DNA of 13,679 nucleotides. Source: Bacillota bacterium. GTDB taxonomy: Bacteria > Bacillota > Clostridia > Clostridiales > Clostridiaceae. Of this stretch, positions 1 through 7,393 are shown piece after piece. Within the stretch, counting starts at the first letter, position 1. Each line of letters opens with the position of its first letter. The stretch is from the NCBI GenBank assembly GCA_023451395.1, contig JAEXZL010000211.1:1-13679 (forward strand), written 5' to 3'. The notes under the pieces were generated by a model, which made no database searches, was not told the origin of the DNA, and worked only from the letters and a program-made list of their open reading frames with translations. The position numbers and the translations under genes are program-made.

Positions 1-2
1 AC

Positions 3-815
3 TCAGAGCTCTATGATGTGAGCTCCTTAGGTGCCATAAGCTCTAAGGGCCTCACTTTAAATAAAAAGGAAGGCAATGATGGTATAAGGATTCATGAGAC
101 AAGCTCTGGACTTATGAATAGTGTAGGACTTCAAAACCCAGGAGTAGAGCATTTTATAAATCATGAGCTAGAGAAGATGAAAAACCTAAATACCGGGATT
201 ATTGCTAATCTTGGCGGAGGAAGCCTAGAGGATTATCTTAGGGGAACAGAGCTATTAAATGATACTGATATAGATATGTTAGAGCTAAACATATCCTGTC
301 CTAATGTAAAACATGGTGGTATGGCCTTTGGAATAAAATGTGATGTTGCTTATGAGGTGGTAAAGAAGGTTAAGGAGATTTGTAAAAAGCCACTTATAGT
401 TAAACTGTCACCTAATGCTGAGAACATAGTGGCTATGGCGGAGAGCTGCAGCAATGCCGGTGCTGATGCCCTTTCTCTAGTTAATACCTTTAATGCTATG
501 GCTATAGATATTAGGAGAAGAAAGCCTGTGTTTAATAATATTACCGCTGGCTTATCAGGCCCGGCAATAAAACCTATAGCTTTAAGAATGGTATATGAGG
601 TTTCTAAAAGTGTAGAGATACCGGTTATCGGTATGGGAGGAATTGTTTCCTGGGAGGATGCTATTGAATTTATAATGGCTGGAGCTTCGGCGGTTCAGGT
701 AGGTACTGCTAATTTTATGAACCCGCTTGCTTGTAAGGAGATAGTTCGGGGAATAGAGCGTTTTATGAGAGATGAGGGAATTAAGAGCATAAGTGAAATT
801 AGAGGAATAATATAA
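3..815 (+). CDS. pyrD: Dihydroorotate dehydrogenase, class 1B catalytic subunit (5'-truncated by window edge)
   Basis: FMN enzyme oxidising dihydroorotate to orotate in pyrimidine synthesis. The reading frame is open to the left edge (codons from position 3 read SELYDVSSLGAISSKG), so the GTG at 18 is internal and roughly the first 30-40 residues lie outside the window. Visible family motifs are NSVGLQNPGVE; ELNISCPNVKHGG, whose Cys (codon 297-299) is the catalytic base of class 1B enzymes (class 2 uses Ser); the KLSPN strand; and the C-terminal GMGGIVSWEDAIEFI...VGTANF segment that holds the FMN phosphate. Class 1B enzymes pair with the iron-sulfur flavoprotein PyrK and pass electrons to NAD; pyrK would be expected just upstream, outside the window. 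pyrE follows after 34 nt, so the two are probably co-transcribed. Confidence 0.95.
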   Translation, partial: SELYDVSSLGAISSKGLTLNKKEGNDGIRIHETSSGLMNSVGLQNPGVEHFINHELEKMKNLNTGIIANLGGGSLEDYLRGTELLNDTDIDMLELNISCPNVKHGGMAFGIKCDVAYEVVKKVKEICKKPLIVKLSPNAENIVAMAESCSNAGADALSLVNTFNAMAIDIRRRKPVFNNITAGLSGPAIKPIALRMVYEVSKSVEIPVIGMGGIVSWEDAIEFIMAGASAVQVGTANFMNPLACKEIVRGIERFMRDEGIKSISEIRGII

Positions 816-849
816 ACCTTATGATTAAGAATTATTTGGAGGGATTGTT

Positions 850-1422
850 ATGGAAAAGGTTGATGTAATAGAAATATTAAAGGAGTGCGGAGCTTTATTG
901 GAAGGTCATTTTTTGTTATCTTCTGGGAGACATAGCAATAGATATTGCCAATGTGCAAAGCTGCTTCAGCATCCTGATAAGGCAGAAAAGGTTGTTTCTG
1001 TAATAAAGGATAGACTTAAGGATATGCCCATTGATCTCATCGTTGGACCTGCTATGGGAGGAATAATTGTAGCCTATGAGCTGGGGAGACAAATGGGCAA
1101 GACTGCAATATTTACTGAGAGAGAAAATGGAGAAATGACTCTGAGAAGAGGTTTTGAAATAAAGCCTGGACAGAAAGTAATAATTGCTGAAGATGTGGTA
1201 ACAACTGGAAAGTCCTCCTTAGAAACTGCAAAGGTTATAGAAGCCTTTGGCGGCGAGGTTATAGGAATTTGCTCCATAGTAGACAGAAGCAATGGGCAGG
1301 CTTCCTTGCCGGTATATGGTGCCGTATCCTTAGATATTCAAAGCTTTGAGGAAAAAGATTGTCCATTATGCAGAGAAGGGATACCTTGCATTAAACCTGG
1401 GAGCAGAAGCTTTAAAAAATAG
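850..1422 (+). CDS. pyrE: Orotate phosphoribosyltransferase
   Basis: Converts orotate and PRPP to OMP, the step after PyrD. The 190-aa product has the PRPP-binding signature VIIAEDVVTTGKS at about residues 110-122, the upstream VGPAMGGIIVAYELG loop, and the SSGRHSNRY orotate-side segment. The C-terminus has a short Cys-bearing tail (CPLCREGIPCIKPGSR), which I associate from memory with the OPRT subgroup of thermophiles, archaea and many clostridia rather than the E. coli type. The start ATG has GGAGGG about 6 nt upstream. It sits 34 nt after pyrD and is followed at once by a strong hairpin, so it is the last gene of the pyrimidine operon. Confidence 0.95.
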   Translation: MEKVDVIEILKECGALLEGHFLLSSGRHSNRYCQCAKLLQHPDKAEKVVSVIKDRLKDMPIDLIVGPAMGGIIVAYELGRQMGKTAIFTERENGEMTLRRGFEIKPGQKVIIAEDVVTTGKSSLETAKVIEAFGGEVIGICSIVDRSNGQASLPVYGAVSLDIQSFEEKDCPLCREGIPCIKPGSRSFKK

Positions 1423-1431
1423 TAGTTTTAT

Positions 1432-1470
1432 AAATAATGCCATGAAGACAAAATCTTCATGGCATTATTT
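1432..1470 (+). terminator. Hairpin terminator after pyrE
   Basis: A perfect 17-bp inverted repeat (arms 1432-1448 and 1454-1470) with a CAAAA loop begins 9 nt after the pyrE stop. The right arm ends ATTATTT, so the U-rich tail lies inside the stem. The left arm correspondingly starts AAATAAT, so it could also work on the other strand. It is the natural end of the pyrD-pyrE transcript. Confidence 0.8.
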
Positions 1471-1686
1471 AGTGGTAATCTTAAATTACTTAATATCAGG
1501 CAAAATAGCTATAATAAAAAATTAGATATTTCAATGGATAATTTATCACTATAAATTGATAAAGTATACGAAACCATTATTAAGCAAAGTTGCAAAATAT
1601 ATATTATAAATATTGTAAAGACATGGAATTTAGATACGTTAATGGCTTTTTAAGGATAAATTTTTATAAAAATGCAAGTTTGTTAG

Positions 1687-1715
1687 TTGAAAAGTTGCAA
1701 TTTAGTCATTATAAT
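1687..1715 (+). promoter_or_regulatory. Sigma-A type promoter for gdhA
   Basis: TTGAAA (1687-1692), a 17-nt spacer and a perfect TATAAT (1710-1715) lie between the pyrE terminator and gdhA. Transcription would begin near 1722 and leave a leader of about 165 nt. The match and spacing are good, but AT-rich DNA yields such matches by chance, so this is a strong candidate rather than a proven promoter. Confidence 0.6.
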
Positions 1716-1787
1716 ATTAAAGTATAAACTTATATTTTGTATGTGAATATGAGATTTAAAAAAAAGTATTAGAGATAAATAGGTTAT

Positions 1788-1808
1788 TTAATATATGCAA
1801 TATATTAA
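1788..1808. repeat. AT-only inverted repeat in the gdhA leader
   Basis: A 9-bp perfect inverted repeat (TTAATATAT, three-base centre GCA, ATATATTAA) lies about 65 nt after the predicted start of transcription and 80 nt before the gdhA start codon. It could be a protein-binding palindrome or a weak RNA hairpin. All arm bases are A or T, so chance is a real possibility. Confidence 0.3.
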
Positions 1809-1889
1809 GCATAACAACGTATTAGATTTTCCAGATAATTATTGAATTATATACGGAGCATTATTTGTAGCAGTTTAAGGAGGTTAATG

Positions 1890-3242
1890 ATGGGGATAAA
1901 AGAAAGTTATTTAGAAAAGGTGTACCAAGAGGTATGTAAAAGGAATGCTGGAGAAATTGAGTTTCAGCAAGCAGTGAAAGAGGTTTTAGAATCTTTGGAG
2001 GTAGTGCTGCAAAAAAAACCAGAGTTAATTGAAAGTGGGATAATAGATAGAATTGTGGAACCAGAGAGGTTCATAATGTTTAGAGTCCCTTGGATTGATG
2101 ATGAAGGAAAGGTTAGAGTTAACCGAGGCTTTAGAGTTCAGTTTAATTCTGCCCTAGGACCCTACAAAGGTGGATTGCGTTTTCATCCTACAGTAAACGC
2201 ATCAGTGATTAAATTTTTGGGTTTTGAGCAAACCTTTAAGAACAGCCTTACTGGGCTGCCAATGGGTGGCGGAAAGGGAGGCTCTGATTTTGATCCTAAA
2301 GGAAAATCTGATAATGAGGTAATGAGATTTTGTCAGAGCTTTATGACTGAGCTTTCAAAACATATAGGTGCTGATACGGATGTTCCAGCAGGAGATATAG
2401 GTGTTGGAGGAAGAGAAATAGGGTACTTGTTTGGTCAGTATAAGCGCATTAGAAATGAATTCACTGGAGTTCTTACTGGAAAGTCAATTATTTCTGGTGG
2501 TTCATTAATGAGAACTGAAGCTACCGGCTATGGTCTTATTTATTTTACTGAGGAGATGCTCAGTAAAATGAAGGGAGAGTCTTTTAAGGATAAAACAGTA
2601 GTTATTTCAGGCTCAGGAAATGTTGCAATGTATGCAGCGGAAAAGGCAGTGATTATGGGAGCTAAGGTAGTTGCCATGTCTGATTCTTTAGGATATATAT
2701 ATGATCCGCAGGGAATAAAGCTTGAGGTAGTAAAGCAGATAAAGGAAGTGGAAAGAGGAAGGATAAGCGAATATGTAGAACGCGTGGCTGGAGCTTCCTA
2801 TCATGAGGGCTGTAGGGGAATTTGGAATGTTAAATGCCATATTGCTCTTCCCTGTGCTACACAAAACGAGCTTAACAAGGAGGAAGCAGAAATCCTTGTT
2901 AAGAATGGTGTTATAGCTGTGGCAGAAGGTGCAAATATGCCTTCTACACCAGAAGCTGTGGAGGTATTCCAAAGAGCAGGTGTACTATTTGGACCTGCTA
3001 AGGCTGCTAATGCAGGTGGTGTAGCTACTTCAGGACTTGAAATGTCACAAAACTCCATGAGATATTTTTGGACAGCAGAAGAGGTGGAATTAAAGCTTAA
3101 AAATATCATGAAAAATATCTTCAACAATATATATGAAGGTTCAAAGGAATATGCACAGGAAGGGAACTTGGTAGATGGTGCTAATATTGTAGGCTTTTTA
3201 AAGGTTGCTGAAGCTATGGAGTGGCAGGGAATTGCTTATTAG
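1890..3242 (+). CDS. gdhA: Glutamate dehydrogenase, hexameric ~450-aa type, probably NADP-linked
   Basis: Interconverts glutamate and 2-oxoglutarate plus ammonium. I place the start at ATG 1890 (MGIKESYLEK): AAGGAGG at 1877-1883 is 6 nt away, and the 450-aa product matches the small hexameric family. ATG 1887 is only 3 nt from the ribosome site, and an in-frame ATG at 1842 would add 15 residues with no similarity to the family. Features include the substrate-side GPYKGGLRFHP and the PMGGGKGGSDFDPKG motif with catalytic Lys129. The Rossmann segment VVISGSGNVAMYAAEKA (glycines around residues 241-243) is followed by the strand ending MSDSLGYIYD. That SDS pattern resembles NADP-dependent bacterial GdhA, though coenzyme preference cannot be settled by eye. 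The gene stands alone, between its own promoter and tandem terminators. Confidence 0.95.
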   Translation: MGIKESYLEKVYQEVCKRNAGEIEFQQAVKEVLESLEVVLQKKPELIESGIIDRIVEPERFIMFRVPWIDDEGKVRVNRGFRVQFNSALGPYKGGLRFHPTVNASVIKFLGFEQTFKNSLTGLPMGGGKGGSDFDPKGKSDNEVMRFCQSFMTELSKHIGADTDVPAGDIGVGGREIGYLFGQYKRIRNEFTGVLTGKSIISGGSLMRTEATGYGLIYFTEEMLSKMKGESFKDKTVVISGSGNVAMYAAEKAVIMGAKVVAMSDSLGYIYDPQGIKLEVVKQIKEVERGRISEYVERVAGASYHEGCRGIWNVKCHIALPCATQNELNKEEAEILVKNGVIAVAEGANMPSTPEAVEVFQRAGVLFGPAKAANAGGVATSGLEMSQNSMRYFWTAEEVELKLKNIMKNIFNNIYEGSKEYAQEGNLVDGANIVGFLKVAEAMEWQGIAY

Positions 3243-3345
3243 TGTGCTACTTTTTACTAAGATCTGCTATAACTAAAAAAGGTATGCAATCTCCTATCAT
3301 ATGAGGAGAGCTTATATAAAATGCTGATGAATAATTTATAATATG

Positions 3346-3378
3346 CCTTCGCTAAAATAATTAGCGAAGGGTATTTTT
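3346..3378 (+). terminator. Terminator after gdhA
   Basis: A 10-bp perfect stem CCTTCGCTAA / TTAGCGAAGG (3346-3355, 3361-3370) with a 5-nt loop is followed by GTATTTTT. It is the likely main end of the gdhA transcript, 104 nt after the stop codon. Confidence 0.8.
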
Positions 3379-3426
3379 ATATTAGAAAAAATGTTAATAG
3401 CATAACAAAAAGTTTATTTTTTATAA

Positions 3427-3468
3427 AATCACTTTGTTGGTAAATTTTACTGACAGAGTGGTTTTTTT
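3427..3468 (+). terminator. Second terminator-like hairpin after gdhA
   Basis: Arms 3427-3444 and 3446-3463 pair along 18 positions with four G-U wobbles and no mismatch; the innermost A-T pairs must open to form a loop. A run of seven T (3462-3468) follows. It may be a back-up terminator for gdhA, or the end of an unrecognised short transcript. The wobbles all lie in one orientation, so the structure favours + strand RNA. Confidence 0.65.
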
Positions 3469-3470
3469 AT

Positions 3471-3846
3471 ATTTATGATTTTATTGAGTATTAATTATAA
3501 TAATTATTTAATTAAATAATCTTATTATCCGAAAAAGAATGTAATTCTAGAATACTTTAACAAGTTAATAATATAGTAATTAAGATTTTACCAATACAAT
3601 AAATATATTGAAAATAATGACATAAAATGTAGAATGTGTTTAATGTGTGAAGAAATTATGGTATTATTAAACAAATTGTTAAATAATATACTTACTTACA
3701 AAATAATGATAGTGAAACCTTTTATTTTGAATTCTATTTATTATTAATGTAAACGACTAACTTACTGAAAATTCTACCATATATGTAATAATTATATAAT
3801 AATATACATATATTTTAAAATAAGCACATAAATAATTAGAAATTCT
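3471..3846. other. AT-rich gap without a recognisable gene
   Basis: This stretch between the gdhA terminators and the next operon has no open frame of useful length on either strand. It is extremely AT-rich and contains several TATAAT-like boxes (for example 3795-3800), but none has a convincing -35 partner at normal spacing. No sigma-54 -24/-12 pair and no FNR/Crp-type TTGAT-N4-ATCAA palindrome was seen. The promoter of the ydhY-like operon must lie here or in the hairpin cluster that follows, but I cannot point to it. Confidence 0.5.
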
Positions 3847-3896
3847 TCATAATAGCAAATTATGATTGTTATTTAACAATCTATAATAAATTATAG
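3847..3896. repeat. Three adjoining inverted repeats before the ydhY-like gene
   Basis: Three small perfect palindromes abut or overlap: TCATAAT/ATTATGA (3847-3865, 5-nt loop), GATTGTT/AACAATC (3864-3881, 4-nt loop) and CTATAA/TTATAG (3881-3896, 4-nt loop). The last ends 23 nt before the GGAGG ribosome site. The first two share bases 3864-3865, so they compete slightly. They could be RNA hairpins in a leader or an operator cluster. The arms are almost all A and T, so their significance is uncertain. Confidence 0.35.
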
Positions 3897-3931
3897 TTCT
3901 AAAGCTAATTAATTTGTTAGGAGGAAAGCAT

Positions 3932-4594
3932 ATGTCAGAGGACTCAAAAAAGTCAATACTTGAAAGAGAAACTACAAGGCGAGAATTCTTAAAGTTAACA
4001 GGAAAAAGTGTAGGAGGAGCGGTGTTATCCTTTTCTATACTTAGCCTCTTTGGTTGTGGAACACCAGAAGAAGCAGCGGCTTTTCCCTTAGCTGAAGGGT
4101 TGCTTGTTGCAGACAGATCAAGATGTACAGGCTGTCAAAGATGTGAATTAACCTGTTCAGCAATTCATGAGAATAAGGTACAACCTTACATCTCCAAGGT
4201 TAAGGTTAGCAGAAATTACAACTATGGACTTAACGGACCGAAAATATCCTATGATTCAGAAGATGGACAATTTGGTAATCAACTAATGAATGTTGAAACT
4301 TGTAAACAGTGCAGGGAGCCCTTCTGTGGAAATGCTTGCCCTGTAGACGCGATCTTTTTTGATAAAAAGAATAAAGGAGCAAGAGTAGTGGACAAGAGCA
4401 AATGCGTAGGCTGCGGTGCATGTACAAAGGCCTGCCCTTGGCATTTACCTACAGTAGATCCTGAAACGAATAAATCTTCTAAATGTAAGCTTTGCGGAGT
4501 CTGTGCTTCAGGCTGTCCAACTGGTGCTTTAGCTCTAATTCCTTGGGAAGATGTAAAAAATGCAATGAGAAGAAATGGTTACATGCTAGGATAA
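3932..4594 (+). CDS. ydhY: YdhY-like four-cluster ferredoxin with Tat/lipoprotein signal (AOR partner)
   Basis: Likely electron-transfer subunit for the oxidoreductase encoded next. ATG 3932 is preceded by AGGAGG at 7 nt and gives 220 aa; an upstream in-frame TTG lies before the ribosome site and is rejected. The N-terminus has a twin-arginine motif, TTRREFLKL (residues 14-22), then a hydrophobic stretch ending in a lipobox, LSLFGC, with Cys42. This suggests Tat export followed by lipid anchoring. Sixteen cysteines form four [4Fe-4S] sets: C65/68/71/75, C124/127/132/136, C158/161/164/168 and C185/188/191/195. The order and the phrases RCTGCQRCELTC, KSSKC-LCG-CA-GCPTGAL and ACPW match my memory of E. 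coli YdhY, which sits beside YdhV. Its natural partner in the membrane chain (a cytochrome b or quinone subunit) is not in the window. Confidence 0.85.
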   Translation: MSEDSKKSILERETTRREFLKLTGKSVGGAVLSFSILSLFGCGTPEEAAAFPLAEGLLVADRSRCTGCQRCELTCSAIHENKVQPYISKVKVSRNYNYGLNGPKISYDSEDGQFGNQLMNVETCKQCREPFCGNACPVDAIFFDKKNKGARVVDKSKCVGCGACTKACPWHLPTVDPETNKSSKCKLCGVCASGCPTGALALIPWEDVKNAMRRNGYMLG

Positions 4595-4637
4595 TAGCAA
4601 TTATTAATTAAACATAGAAAATAGTGGAGGGAAAAAC

Positions 4638-6740
4638 ATGTCAGATATTTATGGATGGGCAGGTAAGATATTAAGAGTTAATCTTACTTCAGGAGCTATA
4701 ACCAAAGAAGACACAATTAAGTATAAAGACTTTATTGGTGGTATGGGTATAGGCTATAAAGTAATCTTTGATGAGGTGCCAGCAGGCACTAAGCCTTATG
4801 ATGAGGTAAATAAATTGATTTTTGCCGCAGGACCCTTAACTGGATCAGGAGTTCCCTGCAGTTCAAGGACCAATATAACCTCACTTCTTCCCAGTAATCC
4901 TTATCATGCCGTTTCAGATAGCCATATGGGAGGTAACTTTGCTCCAATGATGAAATATGCAGGCTATGATGCAATAATCATCGAGGGGGCTTCTGGAAAG
5001 CCAGTTTATTTAAAGATAGAAGATGATGTTGTTTCTATTGAAGATGCTTCATTTGTATGGGGTGAAGGAATTACAAAAGCTACCGCTGAGATTACAGGAA
5101 GAGTAGGAAAAGAATTTGTAGTTGCTGCTATAGGTCAAGCTGGAGAAAATATGGTGAACCTATCAGTTATTATGAATAGTGCCTCTCATTCCGCCGGTGG
5201 TCATGGCGGGATTATGGGTTCAAAAAAACTTAAGGCCATTGCAGTAAGAGGAACTGGTTCTGTTAAGATGGCTGGAGATGGACATAAATGGTATGAACTA
5301 AATCAATATATGCTTAAGGATATAATTGGAGCAAATAATCAGCATGTGGTTCCAAGTACTCCACAACCTTGGGCGGAATTTAACGACAAGGGAAGTAGAT
5401 GGACAGCAAGAGAAGGGTTGACCTGGGGAGCATCAGAGAATAAAACTGAAACCGGTGAATGTAAGGCACAGGAAATAAATAAAATTGGCCTTAGAACTAT
5501 GAAGGCTGTTTTTGACTTAGGTCCTGTGGCTGAAAAATATACCATAAGAATGGGCGGTTGTCAGTCCTGCCCTGTTAGATGTCATATACAACTTAATATA
5601 CCTCAGCTAGAGAATTATGGAGTATCTAGATATGTTGCTAATACCTGCATGGGCTTCCATTCTCCAGGAGGGGTTATGTTTAAGGGAATTGCTGATCAGT
5701 TTGAAGAAGGGGACGGAAATATGATTGGCAAGGCTTTGGGAGCACAGCTTGCAGATGACTACGGAGTATGGTGCAACTATGGAATGATTGGAAAGGATTT
5801 GAAATATGCCTATGAAAAAGGGATATTAAAAAAGGTGTTACCTAAGGATGAGTACGACAGCATACCTTGGGAAAAACTAGAAAATAAGGATCCTTCTTTC
5901 TTAATAGAGTTCTACAAGAGGGTAGCCTTTAAAATTGGAGAATTCAGTCATATAGCAGATGGTACTTATTGGATTGCTAATCGTTGGAAGTTTGGACAGG
6001 ATTTCTGGGATGATTATGCCTATGGAATATGGTCACCTTTAGGTTTTCCTAAGCATCACAGTAACGAAGCTGGTGGACAGGTTGGTGCAATTATTTCCTC
6101 TATGTTTAATAGAGATGCTCAGTCTCATTCTCATATGAATTTTATAGGATCTGGGTTACCCATAAATATTCAAAAGGACATAGCAAAAGAAATTTGGGGC
6201 TCCGGGGATGCTGTAGATGCACCTGCAAATTATACTCCTATGAATGAATATAAAGCTAAGTTTGCAAAATGGAGCATTGTTAGAAATTGTTTGTATGATG
6301 CTTTGACCTTATGCAATTGGATGTGGCCAATGGCAACTTCTCCTGTTAAGGAGCGAAATTATCGTGGAGATACAGAATTAGAATCTAAGTTCTTCAATAT
6401 GATAACTGGGGAGAAGCTCACAGAGGAAGAGCTGGATTTAGCTGGGGAAAGAATTTTTACCCTTCACAGAGCCTTGACAGTAAAACAAATGGGCACAACA
6501 GATATGAGAGGAAAGCATGATTTAATTTGTAATTGGGTATTTGATGCAGATCCGGACAAGCAACCCTTCACTCCAGGAACTATTAAGATGGAAAGAGAAG
6601 ATATGAAGTTAGCCTTCACCATGTTCTATAAAGAGATGGGTTGGGATGAAAATACAGGAGCTCCAACCAGAGCAACCTTAGAAAGGCTAAGTATGAAGGA
6701 TGTAGCAGATGAATTAGAGAGGTTAAATTTATTGCCTTAG
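4638..6740 (+). CDS. ydhV: YdhV-like oxidoreductase, aldehyde:ferredoxin oxidoreductase (AOR) family
   Basis: Catalytic subunit binding a W- or Mo-bispterin cofactor and one [4Fe-4S] cluster. The 700-aa protein begins with the AOR signature (GWAGKILRVNLTSG), followed by the pterin-contacting FIGGMGIGYKVIFDEVP and SSRTNITS regions. The cluster motif is C308-x2-C311-x3-C315 (GGCQSCPVRC), with the expected distant fourth ligand at Cys559 (LTLCNWMW). Archaeal AOR proteins are about 605 aa; length and phrases such as GANNQHVVPSTPQ and RNYRGDTELE fit E. coli YdhV (700 aa, substrate unknown) as I remember it, better than classic AOR, FOR or GOR. There is no signal peptide, so it is either cytoplasmic or co-exported bound to the preceding Tat-signal protein. 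GGAGGG lies 6 nt upstream of the ATG, and the gap to ydhY is 43 nt. Tungsten is inferred from the adjacent tup genes. Confidence 0.9.
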   Translation: MSDIYGWAGKILRVNLTSGAITKEDTIKYKDFIGGMGIGYKVIFDEVPAGTKPYDEVNKLIFAAGPLTGSGVPCSSRTNITSLLPSNPYHAVSDSHMGGNFAPMMKYAGYDAIIIEGASGKPVYLKIEDDVVSIEDASFVWGEGITKATAEITGRVGKEFVVAAIGQAGENMVNLSVIMNSASHSAGGHGGIMGSKKLKAIAVRGTGSVKMAGDGHKWYELNQYMLKDIIGANNQHVVPSTPQPWAEFNDKGSRWTAREGLTWGASENKTETGECKAQEINKIGLRTMKAVFDLGPVAEKYTIRMGGCQSCPVRCHIQLNIPQLENYGVSRYVANTCMGFHSPGGVMFKGIADQFEEGDGNMIGKALGAQLADDYGVWCNYGMIGKDLKYAYEKGILKKVLPKDEYDSIPWEKLENKDPSFLIEFYKRVAFKIGEFSHIADGTYWIANRWKFGQDFWDDYAYGIWSPLGFPKHHSNEAGGQVGAIISSMFNRDAQSHSHMNFIGSGLPINIQKDIAKEIWGSGDAVDAPANYTPMNEYKAKFAKWSIVRNCLYDALTLCNWMWPMATSPVKERNYRGDTELESKFFNMITGEKLTEEELDLAGERIFTLHRALTVKQMGTTDMRGKHDLICNWVFDADPDKQPFTPGTIKMEREDMKLAFTMFYKEMGWDENTGAPTRATLERLSMKDVADELERLNLLP

Positions 6741-6757
6741 AATTATAATTTAAATGA

Positions 6758-6795
6758 GTTAAGCAGGTACAGCGGAATAACTTTATCTGCTTAAC
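6758..6795 (+). promoter_or_regulatory. Intercistronic stem-loop between ydhV and the 192-aa gene
   Basis: Arms 6758-6769 and 6784-6795 (GTTAAGCAGGTA / TATCTGCTTAAC) pair over 12 positions with one G-U wobble, around a 14-nt loop. No T-run follows, so it is not a standard terminator. It fills most of the 74-nt gap between the two genes and ends just before the AGGGAGGG ribosome site of the next gene. A role in mRNA processing, stability or lowering downstream expression is possible; this is inference from position. Confidence 0.45.
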
Positions 6796-6814
6796 AGATT
6801 TCATAGGGAGGGAG

Positions 6815-7393
6815 ATGTATTTTCAAATGTCAAGGAAAGATGATTTAGAAGTGATTATTGAAGAAAAAATTAAAGAAACTGTGGAGCTTATAAGAGAAAA
6901 ATCCGTACAGGGAAAGTTTTTAAAGATCTCGGATTTACCTATGGAACCTTTGAATTTAACCAATGAAGAAATAGATCGCTTCATAGTAGCGATAGAAAAT
7001 ATTTCAGATTATGAAGATATTATTTCTCTAAAGGGCAAAAAGGAAAAGTATTATTATTCCAAAATAAAGATGACAGATACCTATGCAAAAATGGTCTATA
7101 GAGTAGAAGAAAATGACCTTCTAAAGCTAATGGTAGAAACAGTAAGAAGGGAATCGGAAATTTATCCAAGACCTACCGCAATAACACTATTTTATGAAAA
7201 ACCCTTTTCCTTTAATAAGGAAATGATAATGGGGTTTCTAAAGGAGATTAAGGAAGAGGCGGAGTATAGGGACATAAAGGAAACGACTGCCTCTAACGGA
7301 GCCATGTACTTATATTCTACCAAGCATCTCACCTTTGATCATGCAAAGGCTTTAACTGAATGGATAGAGGTTCTTCAATATGAAAACCCTTAG
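6815..7393 (+). CDS. Unrecognised 192-aa protein between ydhV and fdhD
   Basis: I do not recognise the family. The protein is acidic and Lys/Glu-rich, apparently cytoplasmic: no signal peptide, no membrane segment, no cysteine. The N-terminal 35 residues look helical (EVIIEEKIKETVELIREK), and a middle part reads ALENISDYEDI-like with KKEKYYYSKIKMTD. The C-terminal half alternates strand and helix (AITLFYEKPFSF, GFLKEIKEEAEYRDI, AMYLYSTKHLTFDHAKALTEWIEVLQ). The start is uncertain. ATG 6815 lies only about 3 nt from GGAGG, whereas ATG 6827 (MSRKDD) lies 15 nt away. The 3' end overlaps fdhD by 14 nt, implying translational coupling. In E. coli the gene after ydhV is ydhW, also of unknown function and about the same size, so this could be its positional counterpart. 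An accessory or maturation factor for the oxidoreductase is a guess. Confidence 0.75.
   Translation: MYFQMSRKDDLEVIIEEKIKETVELIREKSVQGKFLKISDLPMEPLNLTNEEIDRFIVAIENISDYEDIISLKGKKEKYYYSKIKMTDTYAKMVYRVEENDLLKLMVETVRRESEIYPRPTAITLFYEKPFSFNKEMIMGFLKEIKEEAEYRDIKETTASNGAMYLYSTKHLTFDHAKALTEWIEVLQYENP

Noticed and set aside
1842..1889. Earlier GdhA starts at ATG 1842 and ATG 1887
   Set aside because: The residues encoded from 1842 do not resemble the family and lack a ribosome site; ATG 1887 is only 3 nt from AAGGAGG, whereas ATG 1890 is at 6 nt and fits family length.
2688..3127. Minus-strand open frames of 94 and 108 codons opposite gdhA
   Set aside because: They overlap a well-conserved gene, have no ribosome site and read as low-complexity antisense translation.
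3291..3308. Small inverted repeat CTCCT/AGGAG after gdhA, resembling the tup terminator stem
   Set aside because: It is only 5 bp with no T-run or ribosome site, and there is no gene nearby for it to control.
3847..3896. FNR-like or sigma-54 control site before the ydhY-like gene, as expected from E. coli ydh regulation
   Set aside because: No TTGAT-N4-ATCAA palindrome and no TGGC-N-TGC pair could be found; the palindromes present are different and AT-only.
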